NCBI GenBank assembly: GCA_002437115.1
Contig: DJOD01000042.1
Span: 1-64,000, forward strand
Source of the DNA: Prevotella sp. UBA6447
Lineage (GTDB): Bacteria > Bacteroidota > Bacteroidia > Bacteroidales > Bacteroidaceae
DNA: 64,000 nt
Reading direction: 5' to 3'
The position numbers and the translations under genes were made by a program. Under the pieces are notes generated by a model. It worked only from the letters and a program-made list of their open reading frames with translations, ran no database searches and had not been told where the DNA came from. This document shows positions 49,496-57,783 of this stretch, in pieces. How positions within the stretch are numbered: the stretch's first letter is position 1; every line of letters begins with the position of its first letter.

Positions 49496-52400
49496 CTATT
49501 TGGCAAACTTGCTGACAGCTATGTTGCCATTGTCGCTGATGGCCTTAGCCACATAGCAGCCCGCTTTGAGCGTGGAGGTCGGTATGACGCCAAAGCCACT
49601 GTTCATGTTAACCACGACGGTGGCAACCTTTTGTCCGCCGACCGTGAAGATGTCCACGGTGGCCTTCTTGTCCTGTCCGTGGAGGTAGAGTTGCGCCGAA
49701 GCGTAGCTCATGGTTAGCTTGCCGTGTGTGCTGATGGTGGCGCGACGTATGCCTGTCGGTGTCTGGTGGCTCAGGTACTCATTGTAACTTGACAAGATAT
49801 TCTTCTTGCCGATGGTAGGTTGGCTCATCAGGTAGATGTCGTTGTTACCGTCTGTATAGCGTCCCACGGTGTGGTAGCCGTCGTGTGCAGGGTAGGAGAG
49901 GCTGTCGGTCCAGCTCATGTCTGCGGCCGAGATCGCAACCGATCCCCCGTCGTCGTTCAGTTTGAAGGATGCGTGCAGGTCGTGCTTGTTGTCGCGCTTG
50001 TCGCACCACACCACGAGGTACCCACGAGCCGGGATGATGGTCGAGGCCATCGTCTCGCCCTTGGTGAGCTGGCACTTTTGCAACTTCTTGAGATTGTCGG
50101 TCAAGTACATGCCCTCCACGTCTTGTGGCTTGGAGGTGGTGTTGTAGAGTTCCACCCAGTCGCCTTTTTTTCCATAGTCGTTGACAAAGATGTCGTTGGC
50201 CGCACTTACCTCGTTGATGCGCACGGGCGTGAATCCCCGGCTGGTTGCGTCTTCCATGGGCTCATAGTCGGCCATGAGACTGAACGTCCCTGAAGGCATC
50301 TCTATCTCGGGATCGGTGGCATAGTAGTTGGAGGTTCCTGACATTCCCATTGTGGTGTAAAGGGCGGCATCCCAATAGATGTCTGAGCTCGAGGCACTGT
50401 TGTTGTGCACTTCTACGGCTATTGTGTTTGTCCCTTTCTTGAAGAGGTTTGCGCTGAAATCCATGGTTCCCACATCGGGGTTGCCGGCGGCGTATGTCGT
50501 GCTGTAGGCACCGTAGCCCGATCCTGTCATGTTGTGGCGTCCCGCTTCTGTGCCGTTGACATAGACGATGAAACCGTCGTCTACCTTGTATTCGAGCTTG
50601 AAGGCATCTCCAGCCGACGGGTTGGCCGTCAAGATGATGTTGCGCCGGAAATAATAAGTGGGCCGTTTGTTCTTGGCGTCATTTCCGTAGCTGATGGTGG
50701 TCTTCAGCCCATCCTTTCCATATCCCAATGGGGCGTACCCACTCTTCCATGCAGATGTGCCGTAGGCATTGCTCGTCCAGTTGGCTCCGTCGAGGCTTCC
50801 CTGGTCATAGCACATCCACAGGGCACCAGTCTTAAACAGGGCTCTCATGGCGGCGTTCTTGTCTTTCCAGCCTCGGAACGTGTAGCCAGCCGGTGCCTCC
50901 GCGCGCAAAGTGACAGGCGCGAAGAGATGGCCGTTGAAGTAGCCGGTTGGAACCTCCAACCCGTTGATATACAGGCTTGCACCATCTACCGAACTGCTGA
51001 GCGTTGCCGACTGGGCCTCGGAGAAACTCAGCCCCATGCCGCTGTAGTTGCACAGCGCGTTGGTGGCCGTCGCGAGGCGATTGACAAGGCTGTTCTTGAT
51101 GTTGCTGGCAGTCTGGTAAGGACTCTCGTTGTTGAGCGCCATCTCAGGGCCGCTGACGGCGGTCAGTGAGTCGATGATTTCCGAGCAACGGCTGGCTTCG
51201 AAGACGCTGCCCCCCATGAGACAGTAGGTGTCGATGAATCGCTTCTTGAAAGTGTCGTTCTGCAGCATGTTCTTGAAGATGGTCACCATCTTGATTTCTG
51301 CTGTGATGCGGTCTATGGGGCATCCATAGAGCTTGTCGAACGTCCAGGTCTGTCGGTTCATGAACGAGTTGATGGCGTTGCCGTCACCCAGGGCGCCGTC
51401 AAGGTCGAAGGTGACAAAGCGGAAACGCCCGTCTGGGTTGGGCCTGAAGCCCTTGATGTTGTTTTGCGGCCAGTCGTTGCCGCCCAAGTAGAGTTCCATG
51501 GCCATGTAGTTGACATACTCATCGATGTCCACCAGCTTCTTGATCTCCTCGTAGGTGGCCTCGTCTGCGGCGTTGGCGGAGAGGTCATACCACGTGTTGA
51601 ACGCCTTGTCGGTGCCGCATTTCTGCACGTAGCCCGAGTCAGGGCTCATCTCAAACTGGTCTATCTGGTCGTCGTCAAGCCCGTAGTTGGCATAGACGTA
51701 GTGCTTGTTGTTGGGCTCGCGCACGTTGAGCACACCGATATACTGCCCGTTGATAAACTCATGCACGGGCTGGTAGCTCTGCCCGTCGATGTTTATGCCC
51801 GATGTCTGTATGATGGTCTGCAACGCGGCATCCTTGATGCGGCACTGCGTGTCGTTTCCGCCATTGCGGATTTGCAGGGTTCGGTTGCGTATGTAAGGCT
51901 TGGCGGTGAAGAAAGGATAGTTGAGGTTTTTGTTGCCCCCATATTCCTTGGCTCCTTTTAGCTTGAAAGAGTGGGGCGTGTAAGCGCGGCTCCAACCACC
52001 GCACATCTCAAGGTCCACGTCCTGGTTGATGCCCATCTTGTTGTTGGGGTCAATCCAGGAGAGGTTGGCCGGGCGTTCCCAGTCCATGTTCCAATTGCAG
52101 GCTGTCGACTGTCCGTTACCGGGTCGTCCGTTGGTGCCACGCACGTAGACGCCAAGGCTGTCGTCGTAAAGAAACCTGGGTTCGGTCACTACGCTGACGA
52201 TGGGAAGCCTGTATTCCTTGTCCTTATATATATAAGAGCGTGTGGTGACGGTGCTGGCCAGTTTGCCGCTCTGGAACAGACGGAAGCGATAGCTCGCTGT
52301 CTTGTCGACACTGAACTTGCCGTCTGCTGATGTCTCACCGTTGTTGAGCGTGGGCAGCGACCCGTCTTGCGTGTAGCGCAGGGTGGTTCCGCCAGGGATG

Positions 52401-53812
52401 TCCACCTGTATGTCAAACGGGGAGCTGAACAGGCGCGAGTCGGTGTCGACCGTCGGCGCGGCTAATTGCTGAGCGGCAAACTCGGCCGTGCTGTTGCTGG
52501 CGCCGGGCGTTGGTGTGTCGGTCAGCGCCCAGGTGTCGCCGCCGTCACTGGTGCGAGCGTAGCTGACACGCTCCATGCCTTCCGGATAACTCACCTCTGC
52601 CAGAATCTCCCCCTTGGCGTTGCTGATGTAGAGCTCGCCGCCATCCATGTCCAACTTAAAGGTGGCTTGGTTGGTGTTGATCCCGTTGCTGTCAAACCAT
52701 ACGGTCTTGAACCCATGTGCCGGGACGGTGCCGATGGTACTTGGCGTGTACCACTGGCGCAGGTTGGTGGCGTCGTCGCTGAAGTAGAGGCCGCTCAGCT
52801 CCACGGCCTTGTCGGTGGGGTTGTAGAGCTCCACCCACCCGTCGAAGTTGAAGGCAGGCGACACAAACTGGTCCACGTTGGCAGTCATCACCTCGTTGAT
52901 GATGAGCGTTCCCGCCTTGGCCGTGTTGTGCTCCACGATGAAGGTGGCTGATCCCGTGGCGCCCGATCCGTCGGTAGCCTTGGCCGTAATGGTAGCTTCG
53001 CCCTCCGCCAAGGTCGTAACCAGGCCATTCGGGCTAACGGTGGCGACGTTGGTGTTGCTGCTCGACCACTCCAGTCTCTTGATGGTGGCATCTGCAGGCG
53101 CGATGGTTGCCGTCAACTGACGGGTCTCGCCCACAATGAGCGTCCCCTCGGCTGGCTCGACGGCGATGCTGGTGATGGGAGTCACCTCACCATAGTATTC
53201 CAGCTTGAAGTTATCGAAGAGACACCAGTTGTTCCTTGTGAACGTCTCGTTTTTCAGTCCGATGACGAGGTCGCCACCTTTATGGTCAAACACCATCTGG
53301 TTCAGGTATGCCCCTTGCGCGAAGGCTTCTGTGCCACTTTCCATGGAGTTGGGGAACCACACCTGTGGCGTGACCCATCCAGGAGTCCAGGTGCCTGTGG
53401 AAAAGCTGGTGGGCGACGACCAACTGTACACGCTTGCGAGTTTCTGATTTTTGTCTCCGGCATACATGCGCCCGGTGATGTCCTCGTTGCCATCGAGATG
53501 GGAGCGGTATCCGTTGTCGTTGTCTTGGCAACGGAAAAATGCGCTGACGCTCATCCGATAGCGCCCTTGTGGCAGGCCACTCAACGTTTGGTGGATGTTG
53601 AACGTGCCATTCCAAAACTCCATGGCTCCACAAGCCGCACCGCGCCCGCCCGCTGTCGACTCATACACCCAGCCGCTGAGTGAGTTTCCGTCGAAGCCTG
53701 GGTTGGTGATGTGCTGGCTGGTGATGTCAATCCATTGTTTGTCTGCAGATGCAGGCAAGGCCACCGTGAACACTGCGGCGCAGGCCATGGCAGCAAGTAG
53801 TTGATGTTTCAT
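49496..53812 (-). CDS. Large secreted CotH/lamin-tail protein with type IX sorting domain
   Basis: 1438 residues from the ATG at 53812 (signal peptide MKHQLLAAMACAAVFTVALPASA). In order: N-terminal beta-sandwich (about 25-220, a CBM-like jelly roll), a bacterial Ig-like BIG2 domain (about 225-310, ending AEGEATITAKATD), a lamin-tail domain (about 320-470, LIINEVMTANVDQF), a chitobiase-like FN3/CHB_HEX segment (about 490-550), a CotH kinase-like domain (about 560-850, with the late FDLDGALG), a region with a galactose-binding-like beta-sandwich (about 1020-1180), a second lamin-tail domain (about 1225-1365) and a type IX C-terminal domain ending GCYVAKAISDNGNIAVSKFAK. Family CotH proteins are secreted kinases or spore-coat-related enzymes. 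Extracellular, cell-surface attached. Confidence 0.85.
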   Translation of the reverse strand: MKHQLLAAMACAAVFTVALPASADKQWIDITSQHITNPGFDGNSLSGWVYESTAGGRGAACGAMEFWNGTFNIHQTLSGLPQGRYRMSVSAFFRCQDNDNGYRSHLDGNEDITGRMYAGDKNQKLASVYSWSSPTSFSTGTWTPGWVTPQVWFPNSMESGTEAFAQGAYLNQMVFDHKGGDLVIGLKNETFTRNNWCLFDNFKLEYYGEVTPITSIAVEPAEGTLIVGETRQLTATIAPADATIKRLEWSSSNTNVATVSPNGLVTTLAEGEATITAKATDGSGATGSATFIVEHNTAKAGTLIINEVMTANVDQFVSPAFNFDGWVELYNPTDKAVELSGLYFSDDATNLRQWYTPSTIGTVPAHGFKTVWFDSNGINTNQATFKLDMDGGELYISNAKGEILAEVSYPEGMERVSYARTSDGGDTWALTDTPTPGASNSTAEFAAQQLAAPTVDTDSRLFSSPFDIQVDIPGGTTLRYTQDGSLPTLNNGETSADGKFSVDKTASYRFRLFQSGKLASTVTTRSYIYKDKEYRLPIVSVVTEPRFLYDDSLGVYVRGTNGRPGNGQSTACNWNMDWERPANLSWIDPNNKMGINQDVDLEMCGGWSRAYTPHSFKLKGAKEYGGNKNLNYPFFTAKPYIRNRTLQIRNGGNDTQCRIKDAALQTIIQTSGINIDGQSYQPVHEFINGQYIGVLNVREPNNKHYVYANYGLDDDQIDQFEMSPDSGYVQKCGTDKAFNTWYDLSANAADEATYEEIKKLVDIDEYVNYMAMELYLGGNDWPQNNIKGFRPNPDGRFRFVTFDLDGALGDGNAINSFMNRQTWTFDKLYGCPIDRITAEIKMVTIFKNMLQNDTFKKRFIDTYCLMGGSVFEASRCSEIIDSLTAVSGPEMALNNESPYQTASNIKNSLVNRLATATNALCNYSGMGLSFSEAQSATLSSSVDGASLYINGLEVPTGYFNGHLFAPVTLRAEAPAGYTFRGWKDKNAAMRALFKTGALWMCYDQGSLDGANWTSNAYGTSAWKSGYAPLGYGKDGLKTTISYGNDAKNKRPTYYFRRNIILTANPSAGDAFKLEYKVDDGFIVYVNGTEAGRHNMTGSGYGAYSTTYAAGNPDVGTMDFSANLFKKGTNTIAVEVHNNSASSSDIYWDAALYTTMGMSGTSNYYATDPEIEMPSGTFSLMADYEPMEDATSRGFTPVRINEVSAANDIFVNDYGKKGDWVELYNTTSKPQDVEGMYLTDNLKKLQKCQLTKGETMASTIIPARGYLVVWCDKRDNKHDLHASFKLNDDGGSVAISAADMSWTDSLSYPAHDGYHTVGRYTDGNNDIYLMSQPTIGKKNILSSYNEYLSHQTPTGIRRATISTHGKLTMSYASAQLYLHGQDKKATVDIFTVGGQKVATVVVNMNSGFGVIPTSTLKAGCYVAKAISDNGNIAVSKFAK

Positions 53813-53841
53813 ATTTAGGTCGTAAAATGTTTCAATAGCGG

Positions 53842-53849
53842 CAAAATTA
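53842..53849 (-). promoter_or_regulatory. Promoter -7 element of the CotH gene
   Basis: Minus strand TAATTTTG (53849-53842) fits TAnnTTTG, 29 nt before the ATG at 53812; no clear -33 box. It lies within the longer reading frame, which supports the 53812 start. Confidence 0.5.
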
Positions 53850-53910
53850 CGAAAAAACATCCTTACGTAAGCTAAAAATCATCAGTTTTAATAAAAATAA
53901 CAAGAAAAAG

Positions 53911-53941
53911 TTTGTCGAATGGAAAAGAATCCATAACTTTG
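53911..53941 (+). promoter_or_regulatory. ssrA promoter
   Basis: TTTG (53911-53914), 19 nt, TAACTTTG (53934-53941). Exact consensus. The mature tmRNA begins about 82 nt later, so a 5' leader of that size is expected and must be removed by RNase P. Confidence 0.8.
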
Positions 53942-54028
53942 TCAGCATGAAGAGCCCTGCTCCGAGCGAGAAGCAGGCAAGCCGCATGCCAAGTGGGCGC
54001 AAGCTCGCCAAGCAGCCGACACGACAAT

Positions 54029-54426
54029 GGGGTTGACTGGATTTGACAGCAGACGAGATGGTATGTAAGCACGCGGAGCCTCGATGGCTAGCTCCTAAAT
54101 CTGAGCGATCAAAAATTTAATTGGCGAAAACAACTACGCTCTCGCTGCCTAATCGAAGTACAGTAGATTACTGGCTTAATCCCGTCACCAGGTGATGGGA
54201 CGAGACATCGCTCAGGAGCTCTTTTTCCGAACCATCCTGGTCAAGCGGTGCAGATTACGTCGGAAATAGCCAGTGGTGGCCTCGCGCCACGGGTGAAAAT
54301 TTAGAGGATAAGGCGGCAGTTGGTGGTCCGGGTCTTGCTGTCGCACGAAAACCGAAGGCCGGAATAAGCGTGTAGAAAGCGTATGGTTTCCCTGTTTGGA
54401 CGCGGGTTCGACTCCCGCCAGCTCCA
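54029..54426 (+). ncRNA. ssrA: tmRNA (ssrA)
   Basis: Rescues stalled ribosomes. The 5' GGGGTTG pairs with 3' CAGCTCC as an acceptor stem, and the T-arm (GGTTCGACTCC) is visible near the end; CCA is not encoded. The tag reading frame GGC GAA AAC AAC TAC GCT CTC GCT GCC TAA at 54123-54152 encodes GENNYALAA, the tag of Bacteroidota. Internal regions resemble the phylum's pseudoknots (for example GAGACATCGCTC near 54202 and CGTGTAGAAAGCGTATG near 54369). Length about 398 nt fits the family. A strong promoter precedes it and a very long hairpin terminator follows. Confidence 0.97.
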
Positions 54427-54433
54427 CAGCGTT

Positions 54434-54479
54434 AACGCGAGAGCCCGCCAAGATGATTGTCTTGGTGGGCTCTCGCGTT
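54434..54479 (+). terminator. Terminator of ssrA
   Basis: A 20-bp stem (54434-54453 with 54460-54479, one G-T pair, loop TGATTG), directly after the tmRNA 3' end. Only a weak T-rich tail follows (TGTTGTTTGG). Confidence 0.8.
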
Positions 54480-54672
54480 GTTGTTTGGCTTGCGCCTTTC
54501 TTCTCTTCCTTTGCTCATAGGTCAGATAGGGCTATTTACACAGGAATGGGGTATATACTGGCATATGTTCAAAAATCGCACAATAGCCACATCGCTCCAA
54601 ATTTCAGTTGAACCGTTTTTTGTTTTAACTTCATAAGGATGCTTTGTTCTTGGCGATTGTTTTGGTTGGCCT

Positions 54673-55215
54673 TTAGAAGTTGTTGGCCTGCAACTCAAAG
54701 TAGCTCTGGGGATGCGCGCACACTGGACAAACCTTTGGAGCTTGCTTGCCCACCACCACGTGGCCACAGTTGCGGCACACCCAAATGGCATCGCCCTCAC
54801 GGCTGAAGACCAGTGCCTCCTCGATGTTTTGGAGCAGTTTGCGGTAACGCTCCTCATGGTGCTTCTCAATGGCTGCCACGCTGCGAAACTTAGCCGCAAT
54901 TTCTGAGAATCCCTCCTCTTCGGCCTCCTGGGCCATACGGTCGTACATGTCAGTCCATTCGTAGTTCTCTCCCTCAGCTGCGGCCTTCAGGTTTTCGCGC
55001 GTGGAGCGAATGGCTCCTCCCTCCAGCAGCTTGAACCACATCTTGGCGTGTTCTTTCTCGTTGTTGGCCGTCTCCTCGAAGATGGCGGCTATCTGCTCGT
55101 AGCCGTCCTTGCGAGCCTTCGATGCGAAGTAGGTATACTTGTTACGAGCTTGGCTCTCGCCTGCAAACGCATCCTGCAAATTCTTCTCTGTCTTGGTTCC
55201 TTTCAAGTCCTTCAT
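54673..55215 (-). CDS. rbr: Rubrerythrin
   Basis: 180 residues from the ATG at 55215 (55218 adds one Met). N-terminal ferritin-like diiron domain with the ligand helices FAGESQARNKY, FEETANNEKEHAKM, MAQEAEEEGFSE and IEKHHEERY, then a rubredoxin domain with C-x2-C pairs CRNCG and CPVCAH. Reduces hydrogen peroxide in anaerobes; cytoplasmic. Own promoter. Together with gpx-trxB it forms the window's oxidative-stress set. Confidence 0.96.
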   Translation of the reverse strand: MKDLKGTKTEKNLQDAFAGESQARNKYTYFASKARKDGYEQIAAIFEETANNEKEHAKMWFKLLEGGAIRSTRENLKAAAEGENYEWTDMYDRMAQEAEEEGFSEIAAKFRSVAAIEKHHEERYRKLLQNIEEALVFSREGDAIWVCRNCGHVVVGKQAPKVCPVCAHPQSYFELQANNF

Positions 55216-55218
55216 CAT

Positions 55219-55590
55219 GTTTTTGTATTTAAAATTTGTAATTATTACAATTTTGATTTCGATGCAAAGTTAAGTCTTTTTGTTTGTCCCCGCAAGTTGT
55301 TTTGCACTTTTTAACTAAAAAATATTGCCGATTTTATTAAATAGGAGTCGCGTGCTCCGCTTGCCTAAAAGTGTATATTGGGGGACGATGTGGATGTTCT
55401 CACCCCTGTGCAATGTGCCCCATGATGTTTAAGTTTGTGTCTTGCTGTTTGCGAAAGATATATATCGTGATATGTCTTATATGTTAATTCATGAGACTCT
55501 TTGTGTCTGTTTTTACGAGTTATTGCGTGACGGAAGTGCTAAAATATCTTATATTATAGTTAAAAGTTTGTTGGATTGCTGGTGATTGCT
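55219..55590. other. Intergenic region between rubrerythrin and the ParA-like gene
   Basis: About 370 nt with no supported gene. Contains the rbr promoter, then AT-rich DNA with an imperfectly repeated ATAT(G)TCTTATAT unit at 55470-55482 and 55544-55554 and a palindrome GATATATATC at 55457-55466. These could be binding sites for the ParA/partner system, a guess only. Confidence 0.4.
55265..55296 (-). promoter_or_regulatory. rbr promoter
   Basis: Minus strand CTTG (55296-55293), 20 nt, TAACTTTG (55272-55265), about 50 nt before the ATG. Confidence 0.65.
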
Positions 55591-55598
55591 TACCTTTG
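55567..55598 (+). promoter_or_regulatory. Promoter of the ParA-like gene
   Basis: TTTG (55567-55570), 20 nt, TACCTTTG (55591-55598). 24 nt before the ATG at 55623. A real Shine-Dalgarno-like AAGGAG (55611-55616) lies between, which is rare in this phylum. Confidence 0.78.
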
Positions 55599-55622
55599 CC
55601 TTGCAATATTAAGGAGACAACT

Positions 55623-56276
55623 ATGGAACAAAAGAACAAGATTATCATCTTTTCAAATATCAAGGGCGGGGTTGGAAAGACCACCCTTTGCAGTCTGTTT
55701 GCCACTTACCTGTCCGAGAGCGGCGAGCCGGTTGCCGTGCTTGACGCCGACCTGCAGCAGTCGCTCTACCGGCACCGTGTGCGCGAGGAAAAAGCTGATC
55801 CCGAGCGGAAGGCCCCTTGGCAGATTACTCCCCTTGACACGACCGACATCAAGAAGGTGAACAAGGTGATGAGGGAACTCAAGAAATTGCCGGGCAACGT
55901 GCTCATCGATTGTCCTGGCAACCTCAACGACAAGAGCCTGGCTGCGGTTTATGCCGCTGCAGACGTGGCGGTCATCCCCATGTCGTTTGACCCCGACACG
56001 GTGGATGCCACGGGCATCTTCCTCAAGGCGCTCAAGAGCATTTCGGGATGCAGCATGGTTTTCGTGCCTAACCGCATCAACGACCATGAGGGCAAGGCCG
56101 AGGAGCGCAAGCAACGAGCGCAGACGGTGAACATCCTTGAACTGGTTGGAACGGTGGTGCCGCGCATCAAGCAGGGCGTGGCCATCAAGCGTTATTCAAC
56201 CCTTTACGCATTGGAGAGCAAACAGAAGAAAATTGTGGACACGACCTTTGAGGCAATAGCCAAGGCTATCAAGTAA
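55623..56276 (+). CDS. ParA-like ATPase (MinD/ParA/TraA type)
   Basis: 217 residues from the ATG at 55623. Deviant Walker A KGGVGKTT near residue 14, VAVLDADLQQS (Walker A' region), VLIDCPGN (Walker B), and a tail with two basic stretches. The set is the ParA fold of DNA partition and the TraA-type proteins of Bacteroides conjugative transposons. The start is supported by AAGGAG six nt upstream. Followed by a DUF3408-like gene after 17 nt, the same order (traA, traB) as on conjugative transposons, but no other transfer genes are present. Confidence 0.88.
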   Translation: MEQKNKIIIFSNIKGGVGKTTLCSLFATYLSESGEPVAVLDADLQQSLYRHRVREEKADPERKAPWQITPLDTTDIKKVNKVMRELKKLPGNVLIDCPGNLNDKSLAAVYAAADVAVIPMSFDPDTVDATGIFLKALKSISGCSMVFVPNRINDHEGKAEERKQRAQTVNILELVGTVVPRIKQGVAIKRYSTLYALESKQKKIVDTTFEAIAKAIK

Positions 56277-56293
56277 AACGAGAAGACGACAAT

Positions 56294-56794
56294 ATGGCAA
56301 ACAAGAGACCTGTGATTGAAAATCCGCTGGAGGAGATGGACATCACCAACATCGTTAGGAGCATCACCAATGAGCCAGCAGAAGCCCCGGCCAAAGAAAA
56401 AGATGATGTGGTTGACGCTCCTGCTGCCCCGGCCAAGCAAAAGCCTGCCAAGCGGTCGGCGAAAGCCGGACGAAGCATCTCCAAGGCGTTCTCCGACCAG
56501 CTTGTGACCAACTATCTCCGCTACGACAAGAGTTCGGAGAAGGGAAAGCCCATTTATGTGTCGAGCGACTTGGTGGATCGCTTGCAGGAGATAAGTGAAA
56601 AATACTACAAGCGTCTGTCGGCACGCGCCATCACACAAGCCCTTTTGGAGACATTCTTCAACGATTTTGACGGTGAGGAGACGGTGGATGACTTTATGCG
56701 CCTCATCCATTATGTGGCACCTTCCGAAAAGGAACTTGCCGCGCGTAAGGTAGCGGCTGAGAAGGCTCGTATTGCGCGTCGCAACGCCAAGTAG
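56294..56794 (+). CDS. DUF3408/TraB-like partner protein
   Basis: 166 residues. N-terminal acidic-to-basic linker (about 20-75, rich in Ala, Pro and Lys, with PAKEKDDVVDAPAAPAKQK), then a C-terminal folded part with KPIYVSSDLVDRLQEISEKY and RLSARAITQALLETFF, reminiscent of the DUF3408 domain (TraB) of Bacteroides conjugative transposons, and a basic tail (KVAAEKARIARRNAK). Probably binds DNA and pairs with the ATPase. Family membership is by pattern, not proven. Resembles a partition adaptor (ParB functional analogue). Confidence 0.65.
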   Translation: MANKRPVIENPLEEMDITNIVRSITNEPAEAPAKEKDDVVDAPAAPAKQKPAKRSAKAGRSISKAFSDQLVTNYLRYDKSSEKGKPIYVSSDLVDRLQEISEKYYKRLSARAITQALLETFFNDFDGEETVDDFMRLIHYVAPSEKELAARKVAAEKARIARRNAK

Positions 56795-57055
56795 CTGCTC
56801 GCGTGTGAGAGCCAAGTAGAGTGGCAACCTTTTCGATTGCTTGGTCGATTTTCGTCGGCTAAGCATTGCGTGAACGGGTTTAGACGGGGTTTTAATCTGG
56901 TTTACATTCAATAATAGTCACTCTTCTGGTTTGTCTTGAAAATTCCGAAAAATCAAGCATCTCAGGGACTGACTTTCTACAGAAGAAAAGATAGGTTTTG
57001 CCCGACTAAATTCCTTAGGAAGTCTTAAGGAAAGTTAATTTCCGTATTCTTGGTC

Positions 57056-57098
57056 CCCAAAAGCTATCGAATCGTCCTCCGATTCGATAGCTTTTGGG
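57056..57098. repeat. Perfect 19-bp inverted repeat with 5-nt loop
   Basis: 57056-57074 and 57080-57098 are exact reverse complements (arm CCCAAAAGCTATCGAATCG), loop TCCTC. No T-run. May be a terminator, an end remnant of a mobile element or a protein-binding site. Confidence 0.75.
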
Positions 57099-57498
57099 TC
57101 TCTTGGACATATCTCTTGAGGTTCTTAGGCATAGCTATCGCGCCTCGATTTGATACATTTTTTTGAAACTTTAGGCTTCTGAAAAGTTTTATTGGACCAT
57201 ATTTTGAATTATCACTCTGATTGTCAGATGATTGCGAAAAACCCTCGAGAAATCACGTCTTTGCGGACAAAAGTAGGCTTGATGGGTTTCATGCGATTCT
57301 CCAGAGGCTTGTTGTCAAGAAAGTTATTGTTTTTTTAGTTATAAAAACCAGGTTGACCCCCGAAAATCGCTTGTCACTCCAAAACATTGGGTGAGCCTAA
57401 AAGCAGATAGTCTTGAGTTTTGTGGACGGCAATAACGGAAGTGACTTGATGTGGATGGCGCTCTGACGTAAACCTCGTCTATAACATTTTGCTTCGCT

Positions 57499-57729
57499 TT
57501 GTCTTTCCGACAGGCATCACCAAATTCTTCCCAGTTGGGCATCTTTAATGAGCTAAATAACATCACCAACGTCAGCGTGAAAGAACTATATGCAGGAATC
57601 TGCGGTATTAAGAAAGATGAGTTGCTGACTCAGATGAGCGAAGACATCAATCGATTAGCAGAGAAAAACTCTAAGTTTACAGAAGAAAACAGATTGTGGA
57701 ATTCGGGCTTGCTTTATTTGTGGGTATAA
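57499..57729 (+). CDS. Short unidentified open frame, possible gene remnant
   Basis: 76 codons from a TTG. The product is mostly hydrophilic with an acidic-helical look (VSVKELYAGICG, INRLAEKNSKFTEEN), no recognised domain and no promoter. Sits in decayed DNA just before the efflux pump gene, whose -33 box overlaps its end. May be the 3' fragment of a broken gene. Confidence 0.2.
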   Translation: MSFRQASPNSSQLGIFNELNNITNVSVKELYAGICGIKKDELLTQMSEDINRLAEKNSKFTEENRLWNSGLLYLWV

Positions 57730-57748
57730 AACATTTTTGGTAATTTCG
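57717..57748 (+). promoter_or_regulatory. Promoter of the Bcr/CflA efflux gene
   Basis: TTTG (57717-57720), 20 nt, TAATTTCG (57741-57748): one mismatch to TAnnTTTG, 35 nt before the ATG at 57784. Confidence 0.55.
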
Positions 57749-57783
57749 CGGCGCAAAACAATTTGGTGTTTTCAAAAAATGTC

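Larger units (their letters stand above)
56795..57783. other. Decayed region after the ParA/DUF3408 pair
   Basis: About 990 nt without a confident gene, lower in GC than the neighbours. Contains a perfect 19-bp inverted repeat (57056-57098) and a 76-codon open frame (57499-57729). Short stretches read as protein fragments on both strands but are interrupted by stops. Likely a degraded insertion or island end. Confidence 0.4.

Noticed and set aside
54029..54426. ssrA as an integration site for an island to its right
   Set aside because: The terminal tmRNA sequence is not repeated elsewhere in the window and no integrase is seen.
55457..55466. GATATATATC as a CRISPR or tandem repeat unit
   Set aside because: Only a single palindrome; no spacer-repeat periodicity anywhere in the window.
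57339..57569. Minus-strand frame of 76 codons in the decayed region
   Set aside because: No recognisable product, overlaps another short frame, both in a region with interrupted frames; only the plus-strand one is listed, with low confidence.
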